Shown here piece by piece: positions 7,719 through 17,000 of a DNA stretch of 40,012 nt; position 1 is the first letter of the stretch, and the number at the start of each line of letters is the position of its first letter. The translations under genes and the position numbers were made by a program. A model generated the notes under the pieces. The model did no database searches, was not told where the DNA came from, and was given only the letters and a program-made list of their open reading frames with translations. Origin of the DNA: Mycobacterium asiaticum (lineage in GTDB: Bacteria; Actinomycetota; Actinomycetes; Mycobacteriales; Mycobacteriaceae); assembly GCF_001668675.1 (NCBI RefSeq), contig NZ_LZKQ01000317.1:1-40012 (forward strand). Direction: 5' to 3'.

Positions 7719-8456
7719 ATGAACACCCCTTTCAATCCTTTCGGTCCCCTCGACGGACCATCGATCCCACGACCGGGATTCGGTTTCGGCCCTCCCGGCT
7801 TCGGCGGCGGAGTCCGGCCGGGGCCGGCTCAGCGCCGCGCACTGCATGGCGCCCGGCGAGCGGCCCGGCGCGAATTTTTCGACCAGCTCCGCGACCACGC
7901 CAAAGATCATGACGGACCGCTGGGCTTCGGCCCCGGTTTCGGACCGGGCTTCGGGCCCGGGTTCGGCCCCGGATTCGGCTTCGGTCCCGGCGGCCGTCGC
8001 GGCGGACGCCGGGGCGGCCGCGGTCGGCGCGGCGACGTCCGGGCGGCCATCCTGACGCTGCTCAAAGAGCGGCCCATGCATGGTTACGAGATGATCCAGG
8101 AAATCGCCGAGCGTAGCAACGGACTATGGAAGCCGAGCCCCGGGTCGGTCTATCCGACGCTGCAACTACTCGCCGACGAAGGCCTGGTCAGAGCCAATGA
8201 CAGCGACGGCAGCAAGAAGCTGTTCGAGCTGACCGACGACGGACGTGCCGCCGCCGAACAGCTGTCCACCCCACCCTGGGAGGAGATCGCCGAGGGAGTG
8301 GACCCGGGCCACATCAACCTGCGGACCGCCGCCCGCCAACTGTTCGGTGCGGTCGCGCAGTCCGCGCACGCCGCCAGCGCCGAGCAACAGCAGCGCATCA
8401 CCGACGTGCTCAACAATGCGCGCCGCGAGATCTACGGGATCCTCGGCGAGGACTGA
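7719..8456 (+). CDS. PadR-family transcriptional regulator with Gly-Phe-Pro repeats
   Basis: A 245-residue protein. The winged-helix PadR domain spans about residues 106-180 (ILTLLKERPMHGYEMIQEIA, then SPGSVYPTLQLLADEGLV, then KKLFELTDDGRAAAEQL). A C-terminal helical dimerisation segment follows, with a Gln-rich run. The N-terminal 105 residues are unusual: two Gly/Phe/Pro stretches, including a run of GFGP units at residues 69-90, then an Arg/Gly block (GGRRGGRRGGRGRRG, 91-105) that could touch DNA or RNA non-specifically. PadR proteins usually repress stress, multidrug or phenolic-acid genes. Promoter and palindrome lie just upstream. No ligand or target can be named from sequence. Confidence 0.92.
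   Translation: MNTPFNPFGPLDGPSIPRPGFGFGPPGFGGGVRPGPAQRRALHGARRAARREFFDQLRDHAKDHDGPLGFGPGFGPGFGPGFGPGFGFGPGGRRGGRRGGRGRRGDVRAAILTLLKERPMHGYEMIQEIAERSNGLWKPSPGSVYPTLQLLADEGLVRANDSDGSKKLFELTDDGRAAAEQLSTPPWEEIAEGVDPGHINLRTAARQLFGAVAQSAHAASAEQQQRITDVLNNARREIYGILGED
7923..7988 (+). repeat. 12-base tandem repeat encoding GFGP units
   Basis: Degenerate copies of a 12-base unit (ggcttcggcccc-like) encode successive Gly-Phe-Gly-Pro units inside the PadR N-terminus. Codon third positions vary between copies, so the protein pattern is better kept than the DNA. Confidence 0.8.
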
Positions 8457-8552
8457 GCACCTGCTGCTCTGCTGCTCACCCCCGGCCTTCCCGCGAACGT
8501 GCGCAGATGTCCGGCGACACGCCGTCGCACCCGACATTCTGTGCACGCTCGC

Positions 8553-8594
8553 GGGCTGAGGCGGGCCGGGCTGAGGCCGGGCTGAGGCCGGGCC
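8553..8594. repeat. Short GC-rich direct repeat between convergent genes
   Basis: Three copies of gggctgaggc occur at about 8553, 8568 and 8579 in the 153-base gap between the ends of the PadR and glpK genes. The interval may serve as a bidirectional termination zone, but no strong hairpin was found. Apart from this repeat I see nothing in the gap. Confidence 0.5.
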
Positions 8595-8609
8595 GGACGC
8601 TCGCGGAGC

Positions 8610-10127
8610 CTAGGACACGTCGACCCAGTCCAGGGTCCGCTGCACGGCTTTACGCCAACCCGCGTACCCCTCCGCGCGTTGGTCGTCATCCCAGTCCGGC
8701 GTCCAACGCTTGTCTTCGTGCCAGTTCTCGCGCAGGTCGTCCGGGCCGTCCCAGAAGCCGACCGCCAGACCCGCCGCGTAGGCAGCTCCGAGCGCGGTCG
8801 TCTCGGCCACCACCGGTCGCACCACGTCCACACCCAGCACGTCGGCCTGGATCTGCATGCACAGGTCGTTGCCGGTGATGCCGCCGTCGACCTTCAGCAC
8901 TTCCAGACGGACACCGGAATCGGCTTCCATGGCATCGACCACGTCGCGACTCTGATAGCAGATCGCCTCGAGCGTCGCGCGAGCCAGATGTGCATTGGTG
9001 TTGAACCGGGACAGACCGACGATCGCTCCCCGGGCGTCCGAGCGCCAGTACGGCGCGAAGAGCCCGGAGAATGCCGGCACGAAGTAAACGCCGCCGTTGT
9101 CGGCGACCTGTCTGGCCAACGACTCGCTTTGCGCGGCGCCGCTGATGATGCCCAGTTGATCGCGCAGCCACTGCACGGCCGAGCCGGTGACGGCGATCGA
9201 GCCCTCCAGGGCGTAGACGGGTTTGGCATCGCCGAACTGGTAGCAGACCGTGGTCAGCAGGCCGTTGTCGGACCGCACGATCGTCTCGCCGGTGTTGAGC
9301 AACAAGAAGTTGCCGGTGCCGTAGGTGTTCTTCGCCTCGCCCGCGTTTAGGCATACCTGTCCCACCATCGCCGCGTGCTGGTCGCCGAGCACCCCGGTGA
9401 TCGGAATCTCGCCGCCGACGGGACCCGCGTCCGACGTGACGCCGTAGGGCTGCAGCGGCGAGGACGGTTCGATGGTGGGCAGCATCGCCCGCGGAATGGA
9501 GAACAACGACAGCAGTTCGTCGTCCCAGTCCAGCGTCTCCAGGTTCATCAACATGGTGCGGCTGGCGTTGGTCACGTCGGTGACGTGCACCCCGCCGCGC
9601 GCGCCGCCGGTGAGATTCCACAGCACCCAACTGTCCGCGGTGCCGAACAGGGCGTCACCGCGCTCGGCGTCGGCGCGCACCCCGTCGACGTTATCCAGGA
9701 TCCACTGCAACTTGCCGCCGGAGAAATAGGTCGCCGGCGGTAGGCCCGCCTTACGGCGGATGATGTCACCGCGCCCGTCCCGGTCCAGGGCTGAGGCGAT
9801 GCGGTCGGTGCGGGTGTCCTGCCAGACGATGGCGTTGTAGTAGGGGCGCCCGGTCTGCTTGTTCCACACCAGCGTCGTTTCGCGCTGGTTGGTGATGCCC
9901 AGGGCGGCAATGTCTTTCGCGGAGATGTTGCTGGCGTTCAGCACCGACATGAGCACCGAGACCGTGCGCTCCCAGATCTCCACCGGATTGTGTTCGACCC
10001 AGCCGGCGCGAGGCAGGATCTGGTCGTGCTCAAGTTGATGACGAGCCACCTCGGCGCCGTCATGATCGAAGATCATGCAGCGGGTGCTGGTGGTGCCCTG
10101 GTCGATAGCGGCAACGAACTCAGCCAA
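8610..10127 (-). CDS. glpK: Glycerol kinase
   Basis: Phosphorylates glycerol with ATP to sn-glycerol 3-phosphate in the cytoplasm, the entry step for glycerol catabolism and lipid backbone supply. The FGGY-kinase fold is complete: phosphate-1 loop AAIDQGTTSTRCMIFD near the N-terminus, substrate segment GITNQRETT, catalytic-region GVLGDQHAAMVGQ, phosphate-2 motif NTYGTGNFLL, and adenosine motif VDGGITGNDLCMQIQAD. I chose TTG 10127, giving 505 residues, because an AGGAGG ribosome site (10132-10137, minus strand) sits four bases upstream. An ATG at 10172 is in frame but would overlap the divergent methyltransferase start and lacks that site. Length is close to the family norm of about 500. It corresponds to Rv3696c. 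Confidence 0.97.
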   Translation of the reverse strand: MAEFVAAIDQGTTSTRCMIFDHDGAEVARHQLEHDQILPRAGWVEHNPVEIWERTVSVLMSVLNASNISAKDIAALGITNQRETTLVWNKQTGRPYYNAIVWQDTRTDRIASALDRDGRGDIIRRKAGLPPATYFSGGKLQWILDNVDGVRADAERGDALFGTADSWVLWNLTGGARGGVHVTDVTNASRTMLMNLETLDWDDELLSLFSIPRAMLPTIEPSSPLQPYGVTSDAGPVGGEIPITGVLGDQHAAMVGQVCLNAGEAKNTYGTGNFLLLNTGETIVRSDNGLLTTVCYQFGDAKPVYALEGSIAVTGSAVQWLRDQLGIISGAAQSESLARQVADNGGVYFVPAFSGLFAPYWRSDARGAIVGLSRFNTNAHLARATLEAICYQSRDVVDAMEADSGVRLEVLKVDGGITGNDLCMQIQADVLGVDVVRPVVAETTALGAAYAAGLAVGFWDGPDDLRENWHEDKRWTPDWDDDQRAEGYAGWRKAVQRTLDWVDVS

Positions 10128-10170
10128 CTGGCCTCCTAGGGGCGACGACGGACACTGCGTGTAATCGTCC

Positions 10171-10950
10171 ATGATTGCCTACGTGACCGTTGACATCGAG
10201 AGCATGCCGCGTGGCGGTCCGCATGCGTCGTGGCTGGACCGCCGGCTGGAGACCGACCGTCCGGAATACATCGACCGTGACGACGTGGACGCCAAGAAGC
10301 GCGCCGCGATCCGCTCCCTGGACCGGGTGGGCAGGGTGTTCGGCTTGCACAAGACAATCGCCCGCATCGTGCTGGACGAGGTAGCCGACGTGCCCGAGCC
10401 CAGGATCCTGGAGCTTGGATCCGGACACGGCGGGCTGGCCCGGGCATTGCTCGAGATGCATGGCACCGCACACGTGACGGTTTCCGACGTGGACGCATCG
10501 CTGATCGCGGCGATCGGTGCGGGCGACCTTGGTTCGCATCCGCGCGCGGTGGTCCGCCAACTCGATGCCACCGCCATTGATTCCCCGGACAGTAGTTACG
10601 ATCTTGCGGTTTTCGCGCTGTCCTTCCACCATCTGCCACCGGCGTTGGCGTCGAGGGTATTCAGCGAAGGTACCCGGGTCGCCGACAAGCTGGTGATCAT
10701 CGATCTGCCGCGGCCGCCGTCGATGTTGCATCTGCTGCGGCTGGCTCACATGCTGCCGCTGGCGATGTTCCCCATGCCGCATGACGGGATCATCAGCTCG
10801 CTGCGGGCCTACAGCCGCTCGGCGTTGCTGGCGCTGGCCGAACATGCCGACCCGAGGATCAAGGTCGAACTGCGCGGGGGCAGGGTATTCAACAGGTCGA
10901 TGCGGCCGCTGCCCCAGATCGTGGTGGCAAACTTGCGCGGCGCCCGGTAA
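10171..10950 (+). CDS. Class I SAM-dependent methyltransferase
   Basis: Up to 259 residues. Motif I ILELGSGHGG (79-88) is followed by an acidic strand end (VTVSDVDAS) and a motif-IV-like DLAVFALSFHHLP, all typical of Rossmann-fold methyltransferases. The C-terminal third contains a hydrophobic stretch (LHLLRLAHMLPLAMFPM) that may form a substrate pocket or associate with membrane. The substrate cannot be predicted. The start is uncertain: ATG 10171 has no clear ribosome site, and ATG 10204 is also possible. The ATG at 10171 overlaps an alternative glpK ATG on the other strand, a further reason to prefer the shorter glpK. It may be co-transcribed with the next gene (18-base gap). Confidence 0.85.
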   Translation: MIAYVTVDIESMPRGGPHASWLDRRLETDRPEYIDRDDVDAKKRAAIRSLDRVGRVFGLHKTIARIVLDEVADVPEPRILELGSGHGGLARALLEMHGTAHVTVSDVDASLIAAIGAGDLGSHPRAVVRQLDATAIDSPDSSYDLAVFALSFHHLPPALASRVFSEGTRVADKLVIIDLPRPPSMLHLLRLAHMLPLAMFPMPHDGIISSLRAYSRSALLALAEHADPRIKVELRGGRVFNRSMRPLPQIVVANLRGAR

Positions 10951-10968
10951 ACCTGTTGCATCGGTGCT

Positions 10969-12441
10969 GTGGGCGAAGAAGTCAAGCGCACCACGTATAA
11001 CCGCACACACCGGCGGGAGTACCGGCGCAAAGTGCAGTTGTGCTTGGACGTCTTCGAGACGATGCTGACCCAGACCCGCTTCGACTCCGAGCGCCCTCTC
11101 ACCGGCATGGAGATCGAGTGCAACCTGGTCGACGCCGACTACCAGCCCGCGATGTCCAACCGCTTTGTGCTCGACGCCATCGCTGACCCGGCCTACCAAA
11201 CTGAATTGGGCGCTTACAACATCGAATTCAATGTCCCGCCGCGCCCGCTGCCCGGACACACCGGCCTGGATCTGGAAAAGGAAGTGCGAGCCAGTCTGAA
11301 CGACGCCGAACTGAGGGCGAATTCCAGCGGCTCACACATAGTGATGATCGGCATTCTGCCCACCCTGATGCCCGAGCACCTCACTGAGGGCTGGATGAGT
11401 GAATCCACCCGGTACACCGCGTTGAACGACTCGATTTTCAATGCCCGGGGTGAGGACATCTCGATCAACATCTCGGGCCCGGAACCGCTGAGCTGGCAGG
11501 CTCCTTCAATCGCACCCGAATCCGCCTGCACCAGTATGCAATTGCATCTCCAATTGGCTCCGGACGACTTCGCCGCCAACTGGAACGCCGCCCAGGCCCT
11601 GGCGGGACCGCAGCTGGCGCTGGCCGCGAATTCGCCCTATTTCTTCGGCCACCAGCTGTGGTCGGAGACCCGTATCGAGTTGTTCGCGCAGTCCACCGAT
11701 ACCCGCCCCGAGGAGCTGAAGACACAGGGGGTACGCCCGCGAGTTTGGTTCGGTGAGCGCTGGATTGATTCGGTCGTCGATCTGTTCAAGGAAAACGTCC
11801 GCTACTTCCCGTCCCTGCTGCCGGAGCTTTCCGACGAGGATCCCGCCGCCGAACTGGCCGCCGGCCGCGCTCCTGCGCTGGCCGAACTGCGCCTACACAA
11901 CGGCACGGTGTACCGCTGGAACCGGCCGGTCTATGACGTCGTCGACGGGCGCCCGCACCTGCGCCTGGAGAACCGGGTACTGCCGGCCGGGCCGAGTGTC
12001 ATTGACATGCTGGCGAATTCGGCCTTCTACTACGGGGCGCTGCGGACCCTGTCCGAGGCCGAGCATCCGGTGTGGTCGCAGATGAGTTTCCCGGTGGCAC
12101 AGCGTAATTTCTTCGAAGCGGCCCAGCACGGTATCAATGCGCGGTTGCACTGGCCGGGCGTCGGCGAAATCAGCACGCAGCGATTGGTTTTGGAAACATT
12201 GCTGCCGATGGCTTACGAGGGACTGCAGCGGTGGGGTGTCGACGGCGAAGTGCGCGACCGCTTCCTGGGCGTGATCGAAGGCCGGGCCAGGGCGGGTCGC
12301 AACGGTGCGACCTGGCAGGTGGCCACCGTTTCGGCGGTTGAGAAGTCTGGCATGTCCCGGCCGCGCGCCCTGGCGGAGATGCTGCGCCGGTACTGCGGGC
12401 ACATGCACGCCAACGAGCCGGTGCACACCTGGAAGGTCTAG
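10969..12441 (+). CDS. Glutamate-cysteine-ligase-like (GCS2 family) protein (Rv3698-like)
   Basis: A 490-residue cytoplasmic protein starting at GTG 10969. Segments such as LTGMEIECNLVD (near residue 44), YNIEFNVPPRP and HIVMIGILPTL, and a late LRLENRVLPAGPSVIDMLAN, resemble the ATP-dependent carboxylate-amine ligases of the GCS2 family, with acidic residues that could bind magnesium. Mycobacteria make gamma-glutamylcysteine through EgtA and do not make glutathione, so this second ligase-like protein probably acts on another amine; that is inference. It corresponds by order to Rv3698, which I know as a conserved protein without a proven function. It ends with a four-base overlap of the convergent VOC gene. 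Confidence 0.85.
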   Translation: MGEEVKRTTYNRTHRREYRRKVQLCLDVFETMLTQTRFDSERPLTGMEIECNLVDADYQPAMSNRFVLDAIADPAYQTELGAYNIEFNVPPRPLPGHTGLDLEKEVRASLNDAELRANSSGSHIVMIGILPTLMPEHLTEGWMSESTRYTALNDSIFNARGEDISINISGPEPLSWQAPSIAPESACTSMQLHLQLAPDDFAANWNAAQALAGPQLALAANSPYFFGHQLWSETRIELFAQSTDTRPEELKTQGVRPRVWFGERWIDSVVDLFKENVRYFPSLLPELSDEDPAAELAAGRAPALAELRLHNGTVYRWNRPVYDVVDGRPHLRLENRVLPAGPSVIDMLANSAFYYGALRTLSEAEHPVWSQMSFPVAQRNFFEAAQHGINARLHWPGVGEISTQRLVLETLLPMAYEGLQRWGVDGEVRDRFLGVIEGRARAGRNGATWQVATVSAVEKSGMSRPRALAEMLRRYCGHMHANEPVHTWKV

Positions 12442-12857
12442 AAGTTCTCCGCGAGTTGGGTCAACCGGACACTGTTGCCGGATGGGTCGCGGAATCCGCA
12501 GTCGATGCCGTAGGGCATCTCATGCGGTTCCTCGGTGAACGCCACGCCCCGGGACTTCATCTCCGCGTAGGTTGCGTGACAGTCCTCGGTGGTCAGGAAC
12601 ACCGTGCCGGCGAAGCCTTTCGCCATCAGTTCGGCGACCTGCTTTTGGGTCACCGCGTCCATCACCGGCTGACCCGGGATCGCCATCAGCACAATGGACA
12701 CGTCGTCTTGGCCAGGTGGGCCAACGGTGAGCCATCGGAAGTCTGCCTCCGGCAGCGAAACATCTTGTCGCACTTCCATACCCACCTGATCGGTCCAGAA
12801 CTTAAGCGCGACTTCCTGGTCGTGCACCCACAAATGGGCACTGGCAATTTTCATCAT
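12438..12857 (-). CDS. VOC (glyoxalase/bleomycin-resistance fold) protein
   Basis: A 139-residue protein of the vicinal-oxygen-chelate superfamily. Two beta-alpha-beta-beta-beta halves are visible: SAHLWVHDQEVALKFWTDQ with WLTVGPP, then GTVFLTTEDCHATYAEMKSR with IDCGFRDPSGNSVRLTQ. Candidate metal ligands are His8 and the late Asp/Glu positions, but the full ligand set cannot be confirmed by eye. The start is the tandem ATG at 12857/12854. It lies 25 bases after the AraC-type gene on the same strand. An AraC regulator followed by a VOC protein is a recurrent actinobacterial pair, so the two probably form an operon and the substrate may be the regulator's ligand. Confidence 0.88.
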   Translation of the reverse strand: MMKIASAHLWVHDQEVALKFWTDQVGMEVRQDVSLPEADFRWLTVGPPGQDDVSIVLMAIPGQPVMDAVTQKQVAELMAKGFAGTVFLTTEDCHATYAEMKSRGVAFTEEPHEMPYGIDCGFRDPSGNSVRLTQLAENF

Positions 12858-12882
12858 GTGCACCACGCTACGGTCCGGCAGA

Positions 12883-13319
12883 TCAGTCCGTCTTCTCCCC
12901 GTGTGCTGTCTTGATGCGGCTGTCGGCGGGCGGGCGCGTGTCCCGGGCCAGGATGCAGCTCGGCACTCGTGCGTGTACCGAGGCCGGCGGGATACTGGCG
13001 CGGTAGGCCGCTGGCGGTAAACCGTATACCCGCGCGAAGCTGGTGGTGAATGAGCCGACGCTGCGCAGACCAACCATGACGGCGATATCGGCGACCGATC
13101 GGTCGGTGTACCGCAGGAGTGCGGCGGCGCGCTCGAGTCGGCGCGTCTGCAGGTAGGAGCGAGGCGATTCGCCGAACGTGCGGGTGAACATCCGACTGAA
13201 GTGTGCGCGTGACAGACCGGCCGCCGTGGCCAGGTCGTCTACCGTAATCGGGTCGGGTAGCGGGAGTCGACGAAGTCTTTTGCCCGTAGCAGATAACGGG
13301 CTGGCGGAAGCTGCGCCAT
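12883..13319 (-). pseudogene. AraC-family regulator, frameshifted near its N-terminus
   Basis: An AraC/XylS DNA-binding protein of about 145 residues if repaired. The natural start is ATG 13319, reading MAQLPPARYLLRAKDFVDSRY. Coding then jumps frame at about 13250-13256, within a CCC run, to PDPITVDDLATAAGLSRAHF and the rest of both helix-turn-helix motifs (GESPRSYLQTRRLERAAALL, then VADIAVMVGLRSVGSFTTSF, with the family's GLPPAAYRA ending). The 437-base span is one short of a multiple of three, as one lost C would give. Either the gene is broken or the assembly lost a base. A downstream in-frame start in the second frame would lack the first helix. It is divergent from the methyltransferase at 13355 and upstream of the VOC gene. 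Confidence 0.82.
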
Positions 13320-13354
13320 GGGTTCCAGTATGCGGCGCGCGTACCTTGGGTCGC

Positions 13355-14044
13355 ATGAGTTCTGAGGTGATGGATTGGGACGACGCGTATCGGCAGAACG
13401 TCTTCCAAGGGCCGCCGCCGTGGAACATCGGCGAACCGCAGCCCGAACTGGCCGCGTTGATCGCGGCCGGCAAGGTCCGCAGCGACGTGTTGGACGCCGG
13501 CTGCGGCTACGCGGAGTTGTCGCTGGCGCTGGCGGCGCAGGGCTACACGGTCCTCGGCGTCGACATCACGCCGACTGCGGTCGCGGCGGCCACCGAAGCC
13601 GCCCGGGAGCGGGGCTTGTCCACCGCGAGCTTTCAGCAGGCCGACATCACCGCGTTCAGCGGGCACGATGGGCGCTTCTCCACCGTGATCGACAGCACGC
13701 TGTTTCATTCCCTGCCGATCGAGGGCCGCGACGGTTACCTGCGCTCGGTGTTCAACGCGGCTGCCCCGGGTGCCAACTACTACGTATTGGTGTTCGCCAA
13801 AGGCGCCTTCCCGGCCGAGCTGGAACCCAAGCCCAATGAAGTCGACGAGGACGAGTTGCGGGATGCGGTCAGCAGGTACTGGGTGGTCGACGAGATCCGT
13901 CCGGCCTTCATTCATGCCAACGCACTCGCGACGCCGCCGCCGATGCCTGGTCCGCCGATCGAGTTTCCGGAGCACGACCGCGACGAAAAGGGCCGCGTGA
14001 AGATGCCCGCCTACCTGCTCACGGCGCACAAAGTCGATCAGTAG
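13355..14044 (+). CDS. SAM-dependent methyltransferase (Rv3699-like)
   Basis: A 229-residue class I methyltransferase from ATG 13355; a longer frame runs back through the divergent AraC gene and is rejected. Motif I is VLDAGCGYAELS (about 44-55), the acidic strand-2 end is GVDITPTA, and the motif II/III region is QQADITAFSG followed by FSTVIDSTLFHSLP. The N-terminal WDDAYRQNVFQGPPPWNIGEPQPEL matches the SAM-methyltransferase group that resembles thiopurine and tellurite methyltransferases; small hydrophobic or thiol substrates would fit but are not shown. It corresponds to Rv3699 by order. It ends with a seven-base overlap of the convergent PPE gene. Confidence 0.88.
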   Translation: MSSEVMDWDDAYRQNVFQGPPPWNIGEPQPELAALIAAGKVRSDVLDAGCGYAELSLALAAQGYTVLGVDITPTAVAAATEAARERGLSTASFQQADITAFSGHDGRFSTVIDSTLFHSLPIEGRDGYLRSVFNAAAPGANYYVLVFAKGAFPAELEPKPNEVDEDELRDAVSRYWVVDEIRPAFIHANALATPPPMPGPPIEFPEHDRDEKGRVKMPAYLLTAHKVDQ

Positions 14045-17000
14045 TTCTGCACGAAGATGCCTGCCAGGCTCGAACCGATGTTCTGCAGGCCCGACAAGAA
14101 GCTGCTGACACCCGGCGGCAGCGCCCCGATGTTGAACAGACCCGACACGGCGCCGCCCAGTACCGACAGTCCGGACGAGCCTTCGCCGAACACGTTGTAG
14201 CCCGAAGCGCCGGTGAGGCCCAGCGGATTGCCGGTGAAGAACCCGGACACGTTCGACCCGTTGTTGAAGAAGCCCGAGGCGTTGGTGCCACCGGTGTTGA
14301 AGAAGCCCGACGAGGTGAAGAGGTCGTCGAGGGTGTTTCCGAAGCCGGGCGCGGGCGGAATCTGCAACTCGAAGAGCTTCTGGCTGGACAGAACGATCGG
14401 CGGAATGTGAAGCGCCGGCAGGTCGAAGGCGCCGACATTGATTGGCGGAATGCCGATCGTGGGCAACTGGAACGGCTGCGAGAACAGCTGCGGGAGATTG
14501 AACTCGCCGATCGAGATCGGCGGGATTCCGATCGTAGGTAGATCGAAGGCCGACGAGATGACCTGCGGCAGGTTGAACGGACCGACCGCGATCTGCGGAA
14601 TCTCCAACTCCGGCAGGAAGAACTGCGACGAGGTGAGCTGCGGGAGCAGGAACTCTCCGATTTCGATGGGCGGGATCGTGACCGCCGGCGTTCTGAACTC
14701 CGGCCAACTGATTTGCGGCAGGTCGAATTCGGCCAGCGTTATCGACGGGATGGTCAGCGCCGGCGTCTCGAACTCCGGCCAGCCGACCACCGGCAGGTCG
14801 AAGGAGCCCAAGTCGATCGGCGGAATGGTCAACGCCGGTGTCTCGAACTCGGGCCAGCCGACCTGCGGCAGGTTGAAGCTGCCCAGCTGAATGCCCGGGA
14901 TGGTCACCTGGGGCGTGTCGAACTGCGGCCAGCCCAACCGCGGCAAGTTGAATTGACCCAGTCCGATAGACGGAATCGAAATAGATGGAATGCTGAAACC
15001 GGATATTCCGATGGAAGGAATAACGTAGGCGCCACCGGGGCCATTGGGATTATCGATCGTCACATACGGCAGAGTCATGTTGCCGATTGAGATGTTCCCC
15101 AGATGGAACGCGTTGATAAACCCATTCTGGGTGTTACCAATAGAGATCGGGATATTGAAGTTTCGCAGGATGAAGTGGTAATTCGGCGCAAGGACGTTCG
15201 CCGTTTCTAAGGAGAACAGTGTCTGGTCGTTGCCACCCACCGAGAAATTCGGAAGCTGAATGAGTGGGATATCAATCCTAGGAACATCAATAGTAGGCAG
15301 GCTGAAGCCGTTGATTGTGACGCGTGGAGTCGTTATCGGCGGGATCGTTACCGACGGTAGGTTGATCGGCGGTACTTGAATGGCCTGCGTCGTGATTTCA
15401 GGCAGACTGAAGGACGAAAGGTTGACACCTGCGGGCGTTTGGTACGCAGGAATGGTGATTGACGGGATGGTGATCGACGGCAGACCGAAATTGCCGATGT
15501 TGATGTTCGCCGGCGTCTGATACTCCGGAATGGTGATGGCTGGTATACCGATCGACGGCAGGCTGAAGCTACCGATATTGACGTTCGCCGGCGTCTGATA
15601 CTCCGGAATGGTGATGGCTGGGATTCCGATCTCTGGCAGAGCGAAGCCGCCAATCGTCAGCGTCGGGGTTGTGTAGGCCGGGATGGTGATCTCTGGGATG
15701 CCGATCTCCGGCAGGCTGAACGCGCTCAGCCGCGCGATGGCCGGCGACGTAAACTCACCGATCGAAATCGGCGGGATGCCGAGGGTCGGCAGCAGGAAGT
15801 CAGAGATCGACACCGACTCCGGGGATGTGAATGGTCCGATGTTGATCGGCGGAATGGCGATCGTGGGAAGCAGGAATTCTGTCAGCCGGGCGACGGGCGA
15901 CGTGAAGGCTCCGATATCGATCGGCGGGACGAAGATCTGAGGCAGGTCGAATGCGGCCACGTTAATCGGGGGTATGTCGACCGCGGGCAGGGTGATTTCG
16001 GGCGTGCTGACCGCGAAGTAAATGCCGCCCTGGCGCTCCCCTGTCCAACCGAAGCCGTTATTCATGTTGCCTGAATTAAAGGATCCGGTGTTGTAATCGC
16101 CCCAGTTGGCGAAGCCGGTATTGGTGTTGCCGATATTAAAGCTGCCGGTGTTGTACGAACCGGGGTTTATGTCACCCGTGTTGTAGTCGCCGGCATTAAG
16201 CGAGCCTGTATTGCCAATGCCCGAGTTAAGGGATCCCGTGTTGAAGGAACCTGGGTTGAAGAACCCGGTGTTGGCGATTCCCGAGTTACCGATGCCGGTG
16301 TTTAAGCTTCCCGAGTTGAAAAGCCCAAAGTTTCCATTACCCGAGTTGAAGAAACCGACATTCCCGTTTCCGGAGTTGAACAAACCGATGTTTCCACTTC
16401 CGGAATTCAATACGATTCCGATTTGATTGTCGCCGGTCAGCCCGATGCCGATGTTGTTGTTGCCGGTGTTACCGAAGCCGATGTTGAAGCTGCCGGTGTT
16501 GGCAAAGCCGCGGTTGCCTGAACCGAAGTTGCCAAGACCGAGGTTGGCGTTGCCCAGGTTACTGAAGCCGATGTTCCAACTACCCAGGTTTGCCGACCCG
16601 ATGTTGGAGTTGCCCAGATTCCCATCGCCTCTGTTGCCGTAGCCGAAGTTGCCGAACCCGAAGTTGCCACCACCGTAGTTCGCGAAACCGAGCGATGTTT
16701 GCAACGTTTCCACGGCGGCCGGTGCCGCGGCGGCCGCCGCAGCCGATCCAGTTGTCAACTGGCCCGGCAGACCAGCCAAAGCTTTCAACGGTTGCGTGAA
16801 CGGCGTCAGGGCCGACGCGATGGTTGACGCGCTCGTGTAGTACTCAAACATGGCGGCCACGTCCCGCGCCCACATCAGCTCGTAGTCGGCCTCGACGGCG
16901 AAAATGGCGGGAGTGTTGAAGCCGAAGATATTGGACCGCACCAGCGACAACAGCACGTTGCGATTGGCCGCGACCTCCCCGGGGTGAACTATCGCAGCCC

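Noticed and set aside
8457..8609. A small gene between PadR and glpK
   Set aside because: The frames are Arg/Pro-rich readings of a GC-rich direct repeat with no ribosome site or family match.
10128..10172. GlpK extended to the ATG at 10172
   Set aside because: It lacks a ribosome site, overlaps the divergent gene, and the AGGAGG at 10132-10137 points to the TTG at 10127.
12854..14707. A 617-codon minus-strand frame spanning AraC, the methyltransferase and the PPE end
   Set aside because: It is composed of shadow sequence of three recognisable genes in other frames and matches no family.
16030..16680. Regularly repeated words resembling a CRISPR array
   Set aside because: The periodicity is a multiple of three, with no conserved long repeat or unique spacers. 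It translates as MPTR pentapeptides inside a PPE gene.
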